From: Polytrichum commune
Taxonomy: Eukaryota > Streptophyta > Polytrichopsida > Polytrichales > Polytrichaceae
NCBI GenBank assembly: GCA_950295325.1
Contig: OX485806.1
Location: 5,520,001-5,584,000, forward strand
Reading direction: 5' to 3'
Length of the DNA: 64,000 bases
Made by a program: the position numbers and the translations under genes. Under the pieces are notes generated by a model. That model had not been told where the DNA came from, did not search any database, and worked only from the letters and a program-made list of their open reading frames with translations. Shown here one piece after another: positions 1 through 10,671 of the stretch (its first letter is position 1; each line of letters opens with the position of its first letter).

Positions 1-1872
1 ATCCCGGTTGTTAAAGCTCTTCGTGTATTTGATGGCAAGGCGCCTGCAATGGGAATGGCTTGGAGGGTCATCCATGATTTACAAACCCATATTCGTGGAT
101 TCAGTAAACCTCCATTTCGCTTAAGCCCTGAGCTTGCTGCAAATGCTATGCTAACGTTTCAAAATAGATGGAGGTTGATGTTGAATGATCTACATTGGGC
201 TGGAGCGATGTTAAATCCGCTTCTACGTGGTTGGGCCCCACTCCATGAGGATGAGAATTCAAGGACAATCCTAAATCGAGTTCTTCGCAGGCTTGCTCAA
301 GATGAGGACACTTATGTCCAAATCCTCCACCAGTACCAAGATTTCCTTGAAAATCGAGGGCCTTTTGCTGATTCTACTGACCCGAGCGTGCATGCCGCAC
401 CTCTCCATGAATGGTGGGATGCAATGGGAGGTGGAGCTAAAGCCCTCCAAACAATAGCAAGACGTATCCTTGCACAAGTATGTTCCGTATCCGCATGTGA
501 ACGCAATTGGAGCATGTACTCATATGTTCACAACAAGAGTCGCAATCGCTTGAAGCATAGTCGTGCCGAGGACCTCGTCTACATATATACCAATAGTAGG
601 CTCATTCGACATCGGAGGGGCCCAAGACCTGCGCAATGGTACGAATTGAATGAGGTCCATTCTGACGATGACCTTGACGAAGAAGATGACAACGAAGATG
701 ACGTGGATCCAAATGATAATGCCGGAAATGATGATGACAACAATGTTGATGACATCGACTTTGATTTGGATGACCTCGATTCCGAGAATCATGATTCAGA
801 AGATGAGGATGGCAATGGTAGTGATGGAAACCTTGGGGTGTTTGATTTTGATGAACCGGATGTCCCCCAACATAACGATGGAATGCATGACGATCATGAG
901 GGGTCTATTGGAGGACCGCCTTTTGAAACTCTCCACACTGGACAAGGGTTTCGCCCTGACCATAATGTTGCTATAGGGGCAAGTGAGAATGTAGGAATTG
1001 AAGTAGATTCCTTGCAACCTCGGAGCGATTATCTTTCTTTTGGTGAAGGTGACAATGTACTACCCGCAAATGAGCCAACGCACGTTCAACAGGATCCATT
1101 TCCAGCCCGAGTACATTCTGAATCCATGGACGCCTCCCTCATATCCAACCATCGTATAGAAGATCAAACGCCCAATGTTTCTGAAATACCTACAACTCGA
1201 TTCCGTGCTCTTCAAAGAACTGCATCAACCTCTACGGTGCAAGTGCATGCACAAGGTCAACGTCGTCCTCTCACTCGAAGTATTGCCAATACTTCTAGAT
1301 TGGGTGTTTCACGTGCAACTGCGGTGGGTGCTACTTTGGTTGCTATACACAATGTTTCAAGAAATGTTACTACAAAGGCGCCACGTCGTCATTCTGTTCG
1401 TCGACATGTTGTTGAGAACATACCAATTGCAATTCCATCCGCATCAGTTTCACTTCCACACAGTCAATCCAATGGAACAGGTGGCCTTGGAGTTGGAGGC
1501 GGAAGTACAACGGGGGATGTTTTTATAGATGGAAGTAGAGATGAAGTGTACTCAAGTCGTGGTACGGGTGGAGGGCGTCAGAGAACTACGAGAGGTGTCA
1601 AACGTACTAGGAAGAGGTATCAGGGAAGATCGCTTCCGTTTACTACTGAAGACTACAATGAAGATGAGGGTAGACCACATCTAGATGAAAATGGCATACA
1701 GGATGCAGAGGGCTCCCGGCCGACCAAGAAGATAATTTTCTCACAACGTGACCGAGAGTTGCATCTTCGGAGCGCGACTCCCCAAACGGATGATGATTGC
1801 AGCACAAACGAGTCTGAAGAGGACCCAAGATGTGTTGAAGCAAATGATCCCACAGTACGGATTCGAACGTAA
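1..1872 (+). CDS. hAT-family transposase, C-terminal part (5' end outside window)
   Basis: The frame is open from the first base, so the gene begins upstream of the window; 623 residues plus TAA are visible. Residues about 1-190 look like the C-terminal half of plant hAT transposases of the DUF659 type. They contain the hallmark dimerisation segment (CERNWSMYSYVHNKSRNRL followed by AEDLVYIYTNSRL). hAT transposases are nuclear cut-and-paste enzymes that dimerise through this region. The remaining ~430 residues are an acidic Asp/Glu/Asn stretch (about residues 215-275) and a long low-complexity basic tail, much longer than usual for the family. No frameshift or internal stop is seen. The catalytic core and the BED zinc finger would lie upstream, so activity cannot be judged. 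Family assignment is confident; the meaning of the tail is unknown. Confidence 0.8.
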   Translation: MPVVKALRVFDGKAPAMGMAWRVIHDLQTHIRGFSKPPFRLSPELAANAMLTFQNRWRLMLNDLHWAGAMLNPLLRGWAPLHEDENSRTILNRVLRRLAQDEDTYVQILHQYQDFLENRGPFADSTDPSVHAAPLHEWWDAMGGGAKALQTIARRILAQVCSVSACERNWSMYSYVHNKSRNRLKHSRAEDLVYIYTNSRLIRHRRGPRPAQWYELNEVHSDDDLDEEDDNEDDVDPNDNAGNDDDNNVDDIDFDLDDLDSENHDSEDEDGNGSDGNLGVFDFDEPDVPQHNDGMHDDHEGSIGGPPFETLHTGQGFRPDHNVAIGASENVGIEVDSLQPRSDYLSFGEGDNVLPANEPTHVQQDPFPARVHSESMDASLISNHRIEDQTPNVSEIPTTRFRALQRTASTSTVQVHAQGQRRPLTRSIANTSRLGVSRATAVGATLVAIHNVSRNVTTKAPRRHSVRRHVVENIPIAIPSASVSLPHSQSNGTGGLGVGGGSTTGDVFIDGSRDEVYSSRGTGGGRQRTTRGVKRTRKRYQGRSLPFTTEDYNEDEGRPHLDENGIQDAEGSRPTKKIIFSQRDRELHLRSATPQTDDDCSTNESEEDPRCVEANDPTVRIRT

Positions 1873-2604
1873 TGGTTTTGCACAAATGTGGTATTTCGGT
1901 GCTCCCACGTACTCCCATAATTTATTACTTACGTCAAAATTGATACAAGTTACAACCTTAGGGCCTTCGGTAAGACATTTAGACTACAAAGCGAACGTTA
2001 CCTTCGAAGTTGTAACATTTTATTATAGTAATAAAATTATTTATTGCATGTTTTTTAAAATTTTGAAAATACAATATGGTTGTCAACTTAGCATTGCAAT
2101 TAATCTCCAATAACATGTTATGTCTTTATTAATTACTATTTTGTATAATTCTTACTGTGAATGGAGTTTTATGTTTATTTATTGAGCTTCTTAAAGAATA
2201 TGCTTTTATAAATATTGCAATCCCCTATTGCTCGATTGTACATGCTTCGTTGGTGACATCCTCTTTTTGAGGACCTTTCTATCCGTTTTATATAATTATA
2301 TCTTTATGTGGTATTCAATATTGACTATGTAGTCAATAGTACTTTTGGTTAGACTATCATATGAATTACTAATATTCAAGTAAGTTTTTAAAAGTTTCAA
2401 ATAACATTAAAACATGTGGCATCCATATGTTATCTTTTACACGATCTTAGAAATGACAACTTGTCGGTAAATCCTCTTTATATTACATATACTTTGAACA
2501 TGAAATATGTTCATTGTGTCCAAAGTCTTCATCCGTTCCTATACAACTTCCTAAACATGGTACAAAAATGCCTAATCCGAATCTGAATCGAGGTCTATTC
2601 TAGC
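1873..2604. other. AT-rich gap between two transposon genes, nothing recognised
   Basis: This follows the hAT stop codon and is strongly AT-rich with no long open frame. It probably holds the 3' flank of the hAT element, but I could not identify a terminal inverted repeat or target-site duplication because the left end of the element is outside the window. Confidence 0.5.
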
Positions 2605-4875
2605 TCAATTAGATCCTCGTCGTGCTCGTGATGATTCCCCCGCTTCCATGCTTCGCGTTGTTCCACGGGTGAGGTATGGACGACTACCAAGAGACAATGG
2701 AACGACATTACGTGGTCTAGGCCCACCATTTAGCCATCTCAATACCACATCATCCGCAACTCTATGCAAGAGTGCATCAATTGCAGCCAACTGCAGCCTG
2801 TTCTTGTGGTACCCCACCTCTAACTCCAATTCATATCTCGGATCCCGTTCCGTAGGCATGTCATCTGCATCTTCTTCCAAATCATGCTCCGATACTGATT
2901 CGAGACCTGCTGCATTGTACCAAGGAGGATGAATGCCTCTCTTTAATTGTCTGCTGGTTGAATCCCAATGCCATTCAAGAGTTTGGTACAAAAATCTTTT
3001 CAAGCCATGATCGGAGGGCTTGTTGGGATACAACTCGTCTGCAACATACAAAATTTGACGTGCATTCCGTGTTCAGTCGCCATCTCTGTTCTCGTGCCAT
3101 ACCTCAACCTTGGCACAATTGTACAACCAACTCCACTCAACATTCTCCCCATCAAACTCTTAAAGATCGAAGGGAAAGTCCCATGGCTTTAATACCCAGT
3201 CGTTAGACATGTAATCCCGAAGGCCAAATTGGAGGTACAAACGAGGGTGGAAGGGTGATCTGCAATGAGGACATTGGCGTTTCTTGATCATATTCCCTAT
3301 TAGACATTGTGGATGGAATTGGGCCCTACATGATCCAACTTGATAGCATCCCTCTGGGCCAAATGGACATTGGCAAATCACACATGCGGTTCCGTCGAAA
3401 ACCATTGTATGTAGATTTGGCCATAACAACTCACCCCTCATGCGGAATGGATATTCATGCACTTGGGTCACATCCCAATGGTGATCTGGGTCGGTCACTT
3501 GACGCCAATCGATGCTCCCGCTTGGCAATGTCCACTCATTATCCCTATCCCACCTACTAGGGTACATCTGCTCATCTTCTGGCCATGACGTGAGCATCAT
3601 ATTCCGCATTCTCTGATTGCGGTTCCATTCTTTCTGGATGCTCTCAAACTCAGCTTCAAATTGATGAGCCTTGGCCATAGCAAGCAATGTGCTTGTCCTC
3701 ATATTTTTGCGCTCCACAATCGCATCTAACAGAAATTTCTTCAACCTTGCATTCTGCTCCTCCAGTCCGCCAATCTTGGCTTCGTGATCAACAACCACTT
3801 CATTGACCACTTGAAGTTGTTGTTGCATGTCCACCACCTCCTTTTGCAAAGCCTCTATCTTTCCTCGCATTACTTCATTCCTCATACATACCTCCAGAGC
3901 TTGTGACTTTGCAATCTTGGCCTCCTGTAAAGCTGCGTCCCTCTCTGCTTCCAAAAACTGAAGGTTAATTGGTGTACTACTTGAACTGCTAGCCTCCCCC
4001 ATCGTAAGTGTTGCAACTCGATTTTCCAATTCGAAAATCATTGTTTTATACTCACGAATTTCCAACGCATGTTGCTTACGCAATTCCTCCATTCTGCTCT
4101 CCGTCGGGTCCGCTCCATGTTCACCAAGGTTTACCTCGTCTAGGACCTCGTTAACCACGTCGTTGATCAGGTTGTTGACCTCGACATTTGCCTCCATGCC
4201 CTCATCCATATGCTCAAACGCCTCCTCGATGGCCATCTCCACGTCATTGGCTGGTCGTTTACGATTACGTGGCTTTTTTGGTTCCCGACCCTCTGGAATT
4301 GGGGCCCCAGGCTCGCCCACTAGTCGAGGATTCCTCCTGAACCACTCCGGAACGGGAGTGTATGGAATATCTGGAACTGTGCATTTAGTGAATGCAATTC
4401 CAATACCCCCAAATTTTTGACCATGCAGGGTAGCCAAACTTGACCAATCCACCCTAACTCGCAACACGTGCTCCGCATACATCATACACGCCACCGACTT
4501 TGGAATTGCACTCTTGGGCCATCTATCCAAATTGGAGATACTTCTAAGTATCGTTAGGAATCTCTATTTTGCCTCCACATCATCAAGCTGCATATAACTC
4601 GCACTGATGGCCTTGCAGTGTCGCTCGTGACAAGGTCTTGGCCACAACCGATCAAAGTGAGGGAAGCCCACGTACTGCATTGCAGTCTTCACTGACCACG
4701 GTTGTGGTACATTCTCCCAACCTGCCCTGGCTTTTTGGGTGTTGTCATCATAAACATCCCACTCCAACCCAGCGGCCTTGCGTACATGTGATCTGTGACA
4801 ACCTGATTCCCCACTTGCCATGTCTCCAGATCCTCCACTTGCCATGTCTGGAAATCCTTCACTTGCCGGATCCAC
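2605..4875 (-). pseudogene. RING/coiled-coil transposon-type protein with three in-frame stops
   Basis: Three open segments (4875-4564, 4530-3160, 3051-2605) are all in one frame. They are separated only by TAG at 4566-4564, TAA at 3162-3160 and TGA at 3075-3073. Read through, they give one ~756-codon frame. The N-terminal part has Met/Ala/Ser/Gly-rich repeats. The middle has a Lys/Arg/Pro-rich patch and a long coiled coil. Near the end of the middle segment is a RING-like zinc site (CVICQCPF ... CRAQFHPQC ... CPHC). In that site the position usually filled by the fourth ligand (His) is Ala, so the RING is atypical. A weak intron-like GTATGG...TTGCAG exists around the TGA, but its phases do not match. 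There is no ATG at the open-frame start; the first in-frame ATG is near 4845. It is probably a decayed transposon accessory gene. The function is not known. Confidence 0.6.
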
Positions 4876-5312
4876 CCAAATTGTAGTTTCTAATTCTAAT
4901 CTAGAACTCTAATTTTTAAATTACTAATTGCACTTCATAATAGTGCTACAAAACATCCAAGCATACACTTCAAAATAGTGTTGCTGTGGAATTAGTTCAA
5001 AAATGTCGTTAAAAATTAAAGTACAAAAATTCAGCACACCCTTCGAGCACCCCGCTACCAGCGCTCACGCAGAGGCTAGTTGACTGGGCGCGTCACAAGG
5101 AATATGCCAAAAAGGCAATATGCCACGTCACAAGGGAACGGGTCCACATGGATCACACCCACAAACAGGTCAGTAAAAAAAATATAAAAGGATCCCAAAA
5201 AAAGGATCCTTAACTCCTCCGAGCACCCCGCTAAACCCCGCACTCTGTAGTAGAGGAGGGTCGTCCGGGCGCCCACAAGGAGTGAAGTGGGGTATGTAAG
5301 TGGTCCCCTCCA
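4876..5312. other. Probable leader of the RING gene; short imperfect direct repeat
   Basis: The stretch lies between the TATA box at 5313-5320 and the RING-type frame and has no open frame of note. It contains two diverged copies of a ~65-bp segment starting GAGCACCCCGCTA (near 5046 and 5220), each followed by a CACAAGGA tract. It is probably 5' untranslated sequence of the minus-strand gene. Confidence 0.35.
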
Positions 5313-5320
5313 CTTATATA
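5313..5320 (-). promoter_or_regulatory. TATA box (TATATAAG) for the minus-strand RING gene
   Basis: On the minus strand the sequence reads GGGGTATATAAGTGG, a canonical plant TATA box. It sits at the edge of the minisatellite and upstream of the RING/coiled-coil frame. The arrangement matches the TATA box at 14,558 beside the related minisatellite. Confidence 0.5.
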
Positions 5321-5335
5321 CCCCTCCATCCGCTC

Positions 5336-5830
5336 CCCGTTCCCACCCTATTCGCACCCGTTCCCTCCCGTCCGCGCCCGTTCCCCTCCCAGTCCGCGCC
5401 CGTTCCCCTCCAGTCCGCGCCCGTTTCCCTCCCAGTTCGCGCCCGTTCCCCTCCAGTCCGCGCCCGTTCCCCTCCAGTCCGCGCCCGTTCCCCTCCCAGT
5501 CCGCGCCCGTTCCCCTCCCAGTCCGCGCCCGTTCCCCTCCCAGTCCGCGCCCGTTCCCCCCCAGTCCGCACCCGTTCCCACCCCCGTCCGCACCCGTTCC
5601 CAAACGTCCCCTACGTCCGCCCCCCGCGTTCCCTCCAGTCCGCACCCGTTCCCGCCCCCGTCCGCACCCGTTCCCAAACGTCCGCCCTCTCGTTCCCAAA
5701 CGTCCGCCCCCTCGTTCCCTATGTCCGCCCCCTCGTTCCCTACGTCCGCCCCCTCGTTCCCTACGTCCGCTCCCCTCAGTCCGCTCCCGCGTTCCCCTGC
5801 GTCCGCTCTAGTGTTCCCATACGTCCGCTC
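5336..5830. repeat. GC-rich minisatellite (GTCCGC / CGTTCCC core, ~22-bp unit)
   Basis: About twenty imperfect units are built from GTCCGCNCCCGTTCCC plus a short C-rich linker. They are regular and almost identical from 5380 to 5570 and degenerate towards 5830. One strand is nearly free of A, and the other has dense G-runs that could form G-quadruplexes. Long open frames on both strands (Pro/Arg/Ser-rich and Gly/Arg-rich) come from the repeat and are not genes. Confidence 0.9.
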
Positions 5831-6328
5831 CCGAGTTCCTTTGAATCTGCACTTTTTAACTTTTTTTGGAAGTTTGGACATAGTCTCGGTTTTTTGGCTC
5901 TCAAAAAATTCATATGAAGTCCAAAAAATGATTTCTTAGTATCCATGGATAGGTAATGAAGTCCTCTACATGAATATGCAATAATATTTCTACTGCACAT
6001 TCCCGCGTCCCCCCATCCGCACCCCATCTAACTTAGGCCCTTTGCAAATAATATATGTGACACTAAATATCATTACCGGTGTACTTATCCACACAAAACT
6101 AATGAAGGATCCCTCAAGCAACAAAGTAACCAATGTAGTATGATGACCAACAAATTATCACCCCTATGGAGACAACGATGTATAAGTAATGACTTTATTA
6201 TTTCGACGACGGTACAAATGCCCTTTATAAGTCACATACATGAACAAACCATGCACAATTTAATATTCCACTTCATTCCGTCAACTTGACTTCCGTCATG
6301 GCAACCTCGTAGATGCTTGTGGCTTCCA
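5831..6328. other. Gap, nothing recognised
   Basis: AT-rich DNA after the minisatellite, with no credible frame. Its last ~60 bases are the 3' flank of the minus-strand frame that ends at 6329. Confidence 0.4.
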
Positions 6329-6856
6329 TCAAGGGTCCATTTTTGGGAGAGGATTCGGTCGAAGTAAATCAACATAGCTAATCGTTCGGTCTTTCATCCG
6401 TTCCTTCAATGGTAGCCGATGAGGCGATAATCCTCTCCTCTTCTTACGAAAAGGCAAAGTCCTTGAAGATTCTCCCGCTACCTTGACATCTTCAATGTCG
6501 ATTAAAGTCTCCTCCACATCCACATCCCCGGGCTTCTCCAAAATATCCGCACACAAATCAATCAGATCATTTAGATCTCCACCCACGCATTGTGTGTTGT
6601 CATTCTCCACCGCATCGATCTCAAAGTTGTCCGCATATCGTCGTTGGTCCTCCTCCGCCCTCATCCTCCAAGCTTGTGTACATTGTAAGAAGGGAGTCAT
6701 GACATACTCATCACGAAATCGATCCCTAGCACATCTCTCATCTCTCTCACGCTCGGTTGATGGATTGAATGGAATATCGGGTTCACCTAAATTTTCTATC
6801 TCCTCATCACATCCTAGACCCTCAAACATGTCTCTCTTCTCTCCCATCCTATCCAT
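6329..6856 (-). CDS. Hypothetical acidic protein, probably transposon-associated
   Basis: A 175-residue open frame starts at an ATG at 6856; a second in-frame ATG lies three codons later. The protein is hydrophilic with many Asp/Glu and Arg residues. It has an acidic mid-region (DLNDLIDLCADILEK) and a basic patch near the C-terminus (FRKKRRGL). No membrane segment or known motif is visible. A TATATAAG box lies 42 bases upstream on the same strand, which favours a real gene but would leave a very short leader. Neighbours are repeats and decayed mobile-element genes. The function is unknown; chance ORF is possible, but the length, charge pattern and upstream TATA argue against it. Confidence 0.4.
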   Translation of the reverse strand: MDRMGEKRDMFEGLGCDEEIENLGEPDIPFNPSTERERDERCARDRFRDEYVMTPFLQCTQAWRMRAEEDQRRYADNFEIDAVENDNTQCVGGDLNDLIDLCADILEKPGDVDVEETLIDIEDVKVAGESSRTLPFRKKRRGLSPHRLPLKERMKDRTISYVDLLRPNPLPKMDP

Positions 6857-6897
6857 GATACTCTACCCTCGTTATATGTATGAGTCTAAATGCTCTA

Positions 6898-6905
6898 CTT
6901 ATATA
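6898..6905 (-). promoter_or_regulatory. TATA box upstream of the hypothetical acidic-protein frame
   Basis: The minus strand reads AATATATAAGTAG, 42 bases before the ATG at 6856. The motif is good, but the short distance leaves only about 10 bases of leader. Confidence 0.35.
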
Positions 6906-7084
6906 TTGAGCTCAAAGGACTTTATGAAATATACAATATTTTATGTAATCCAAGATGTAGAGGATCCAATTCTCGTTGGTAGAATAAAGACAACACAATA
7001 GGAATAAAAAGAAAGTTGGTGAAGTCAAAAAGTTAGTTGCACTTTTTGAAAAAGTCCCCCAACACCCGCATTGGAAACCTCTTT

Positions 7085-7405
7085 GAAGCTTCTATATTTG
7101 ATGGGTTGTCCTTTCATTCAACAATTCACATATTTGAGCTTCAACCTTAGTGATTCGTATAGTTTTACAACCCACACGCATTCGAATGTCATATTAATTC
7201 AACAAAGTACATATTTGTGCTTCAACCTTTGTGGTCCATATGATTTCACAACGCATATTAGGCATCCGAATGCCATCTTCATTCAACAATTCACATATTT
7301 GAGCTTCAACCTTAGTGGTTCGTATGGTTTCACAACCCACACGCATCCCCTTGCCCTTTCATTCGACAATTCACATATTTGTGCTTCAACCTTTGTGGTT
7401 CATAA
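7085..7405. repeat. Four tandem ~80-bp imperfect units ending at a telomere-type repeat
   Basis: The phrase ATTCAACAATTCACATATTTG followed by a GCTTCAACCTT block recurs four times at ~80-84-bp spacing (near 7118, 7199, 7283, 7360). Copies 1 and 3, and copies 2 and 4, resemble each other most, which suggests doubling of a two-unit block. The 113-residue open frame over it only reflects the repeat. Confidence 0.8.
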
Positions 7406-7407
7406 AT

Positions 7408-7440
7408 CCTAAACCCTAAACCCCTAAACCCTAAACCCTA
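7408..7440. repeat. Interstitial telomere-type repeat (CCCTAAA)n
   Basis: Four to five CCCTAAA/CCCCTAAA units adjoin the ~80-bp tandem array. CCCTAAA is the usual land-plant telomere unit. Here the tract is short and internal, so it is an interstitial remnant. Confidence 0.85.
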
Positions 7441-8128
7441 CGTCATTCCAAATTGCTACCACATATGTGCCGTTGTTTTGTTCTCTCACTCATGTAGAAG
7501 TGTTTCCATACATGGTTTGAGGGTTTAGGTTCCCAGCTTTCCAACGAACCCACCCGCTTTTTTTTACGATGCCTACAACGAAAGTTAAACGTTCGCAAAT
7601 CGCGAGGACTACTTCAAGTTGGTACAATCTCTACTTAGACATATAACTTATGGTATACATTGGGATTTTTAGAAGGTGTCATGAACGCACGTGATTCTCA
7701 AACATAATGTAGAGTGCATCCCCCGAGTTCCTATAGGCTTCATAAAGATATCTTACAACACCTTACACAAATTAGAACATTCTAGAAAAGAAAATTAATA
7801 TGATCCACATTGATATTAAACTAGGGATTTGGTGTGGGCTTAAATTTAATGTGGCCCACATTAGTGATCATTTGGGGGGGGAGTGCACTATACTAAATCC
7901 GTATGAGTATATGTGAGTGCACAAAAGAGGTATTGATTTGAACTTTGTTGTATTATGTATTATTCTTCACAAAATTATAAGTTGTAGTTATGTAAATATA
8001 TAGAATAATTTAAAAATATATACAACATCTCTACTAACTTGTATGGTAGTGTCATTAGATTTTATAGAATAAGGTTTATTTTATTTTAGTATTGGCTTAA
8101 ACTGGTATATATAAAGAACCAACCACAA
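7441..8128. other. Gap, AT-rich, nothing recognised
   Basis: No open frame or repeat could be assigned. An eight-G run lies at about 7873. Confidence 0.4.
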
Positions 8129-8473
8129 GTGAACATACGATCTTACATATCATTTGATGGTAGACTTCAAAACAATAATTGCATTAGCTTTTATGACATG
8201 TATTACAAATCAGAGTATGGGAGGATTGAATGGAAACAGATGCTTAGGGACTTGGAAAAAGCCCCGGACGTGGCCTACCATGACATTCTTAACAAATTTG
8301 ATTTGATTTGGGGGGTCAAAGGTCTTATTGTGACTCGTAGCAACTTAGTCCCTACTTGGAAGGATAGGCCTCAAATGAGCATTATTTCTAGATTTCCACT
8401 TAGGCTGCGCTGTTTCGGCTGGGTTGGTTGTATTTTCAATTTGAATTTTCAATTTGTGCCAAAAAAAGAATAA
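8129..8473 (+). other. Possible coding remnant (114-codon frame)
   Basis: The frame has balanced amino-acid use in its middle part (for example QMLRDLEKAPDVAYHDILNK), which looks protein-like, but it matches no family I know. The start is not a convincing ATG context and the last ~25 residues look random. It could be an exon of a decayed mobile-element gene. It overlaps nothing else. Confidence 0.2.
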
Positions 8474-8489
8474 GACATGTATTGCAAAT

Positions 8490-8965
8490 ATAAGGGCCGG
8501 TTCACAATATGGCCAAACTTTGAGAGGTTCAACATTTGGACCAATGAAAATGCTGAAATGCCCAAAGTCCGTCCTCTCAGCCTTCACACTAGAGGCCGAA
8601 GTCCAAAGGACGTGGCCTCCAAAAAAACCTAGGTGGCAACACTTTTAGGAAGTTATGGCGCCAAGAGTTCGGCCTCTCGAGCAAAGATTGGGTATAGCAA
8701 AATGCTCAACCCAAACTTCCGTCGAGAGGCCGAACTTTTTTTTCATTAAAATAATCAATCATTGACAAGATCTTGGCCGTTAGATTGGAGGGGTTATTTT
8801 GAGCAAGGAATAAAGTGGCATGCTCCTTTGAGTTTGGACTTTGGGATTGGCCTTTGGAGGCTTCACACTTTGGCCATCCAAGCCGAGAGGCCGTGGGAGT
8901 TCATGGCCAAAGGTTTGGACTTTGCGCTTGGCCTTTGGAGGCTTCACACTATGCCCAACTAAGGC
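8490..8965. repeat. Low-order repeats with a recurring CTTCACACT-TGGCC phrase
   Basis: An 80-bp unit containing CTTTGGAGGCTTCACACT is repeated in direct order (near 8850 and 8932), with a weaker relative near 8580. The left edge TAAGGGCCGGTT resembles the end of the MITE at 29,368, but no matching right end was found. It is probably a decayed non-autonomous element. Confidence 0.4.
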
Positions 8966-9824
8966 TACCCTTACTATATTTTCTTGGCTATTTTCAGTTC
9001 ATTTCTTTGGACTATCAACAAAGTTGGGCCACTCAATCGCACGGCCTCTCAACTTGGACGGCCAAGAATATGTCCAAACTTCCAAAAAAAAGTGATTGTG
9101 AATTATATAAATATAAATATAAGCAATTGTGAAGATTTCTTGTGAGAGAATACCATTCATAAAATTGCACACCCAATCAAAACTTTATTCAATATCAAGT
9201 TTACAAATCACGAGTGAATATGAATCAATGTAACTGGATGTGTAGTTTTTATCATCCATATTATGGTTGTATTTCATCCGTTAACGTTTATAGAGTCAGA
9301 TTTACAAAGAAGGGAGTACCATTTTGTTAACTGTTAACACGTTTAACATTTATAGTGTGCAATATGTGGGGAGTAGAAGAAAGATAACATTTAGAGATGT
9401 TTTGGATCACGTGTACAACCGATATAACTATTGCAATATTGTGCTCAACTTTAGTTAACTAGATATAACTATAGTTGACTACATTTTGTGGCATACCAAA
9501 ATTAGAATAAATATAGGTAACTGCATTTTTTCAAGACATATCACAAACAACTATAGTTAACTTGAACTTAGCACATGGATGTGATAACAACGATGTGAAA
9601 GAACGATGTGGCCTCACGAGAGGCGAGAACCTTGGTTAGCCTCCCATAGACTTCTTCTCGATTATGGAGCAAAGGCCTTATGGAGTAGTATGAATATTGC
9701 ACTAAGATCCATAAACCTCATACAATATACAAGTTTTGTATGAAAAAATGATGGCTTTATTTACATCTCCAACGGTTACAAAATTGGTATGATTCAAAAT
9801 TGTTGCAAAAAAAACAAAAAAAAT
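8966..9824. other. Gap before the kinase fragment, nothing recognised
   Basis: AT-rich DNA with no convincing frame. The last ~100 bases are the 3' flank of the minus-strand kinase-like gene, with A-rich tracts near 9808. Confidence 0.4.
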
Positions 9825-10671
9825 CTATTTTGCAGTGTCACGGAAGCACATTGTCGGGTTAACCATGTTGTATGGAGGGGACTTCAAAATGTTCACTACG
9901 TGTGTGATGGTTGACCTTTCCGCTGGATTGGTCTTCGTCAATGAATCCAATGCTAACTCAAACCGCATATTCAAGCCATTTGGATCACTGTTTAGCTGAA
10001 ACAAGGGGGAAGTCGCATCCCTGGCATAAATCTTCTTTGCCAAAGCACCCACTGAGAAGGACTCCGATAGAAACGTGTGCCTATGTTTCCGAGCCATCCT
10101 CACCGGAGAGGTGGATGTTCCACGCTGCCCTCGTACATGGAATAATTCTGGACCAGCACAGTTGTATTTTGCTTTGTGCTTGTTCATCTCATCCACTGAA
10201 TCTTTTCCATAGTTGGAGGGTGCGTCTTCACCTCCCCAGGATGCCATGCCCCAATCACACACACCAATGTAAACCGTGTTCTCACGGTCTTGTGGGAAAT
10301 GCAGCATGACATTGTTGGGATTAAGGTCATTGTGCAACACGTCATGCTTGTGCACTACATCCACAATGCACATTAGAGCCCATGCCAAATAAGCTCGATG
10401 CCTTCGATATACAACCAACCGTTTCCGTGCTTCAAAGTCTGCCCCAGGCATGTGAAGGATTGTGCGCTCGTGGGTTTCCGGAACGCTGAAGTCATAGATC
10501 CTCATGTTTTTCAAGGAGCCTCCATTCCACCACATCGAATAGGATTCGTATGTTTTCATATTGAGGTATTGTAGCTTGATTACCCCAGGATGATCTACTG
10601 GACACGCCAATGCTTCAACTGAACGTTCCTTTCGATTCTCCAAACTATTCGTGGCCTTCATGGTCTTCCCA
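9825..10671 (-). pseudogene. Kinase-like gene, piece 3 of 3 (C-terminal catalytic part)
   Basis: This piece carries most of a protein-kinase-like fold. HPGVIKL is an early strand, HNDLNPNNVML is the catalytic loop, CDWG stands in place of DFG, and NCAGPELF resembles the P-E region. The catalytic Asp (HND) and metal-site Asp (CDWG) are present. The loop Lys of the usual HRDLKPEN is Asn, so activity is uncertain. The piece ends at TAG (9827-9825). Its 5' edge is the LTR-like element at 10,672, flanked by the duplication TCCCA. Joining it to 11,648 with one TCCCA copy removed restores the frame in the middle of a Lys codon. The Met-like start at 10,679 lies in the element and is not a real start. 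Confidence 0.75.

Noticed and set aside
3052-3115. Possible 64-base intron (GTATGG...TTGCAG) removing the TGA in the RING-type frame
   Set aside because: The phases on the two sides do not match, so splicing would shift the frame.
5076-5917. Long Pro/Arg/Ser-rich and Gly/Arg-rich open frames on both strands
   Set aside because: They are translations of the GC-rich minisatellite; every frame is open because the unit lacks stop codons.
8494-8976. MITE starting TAAGGGCCGGTT
   Set aside because: No complementary right end found within 1 kb.
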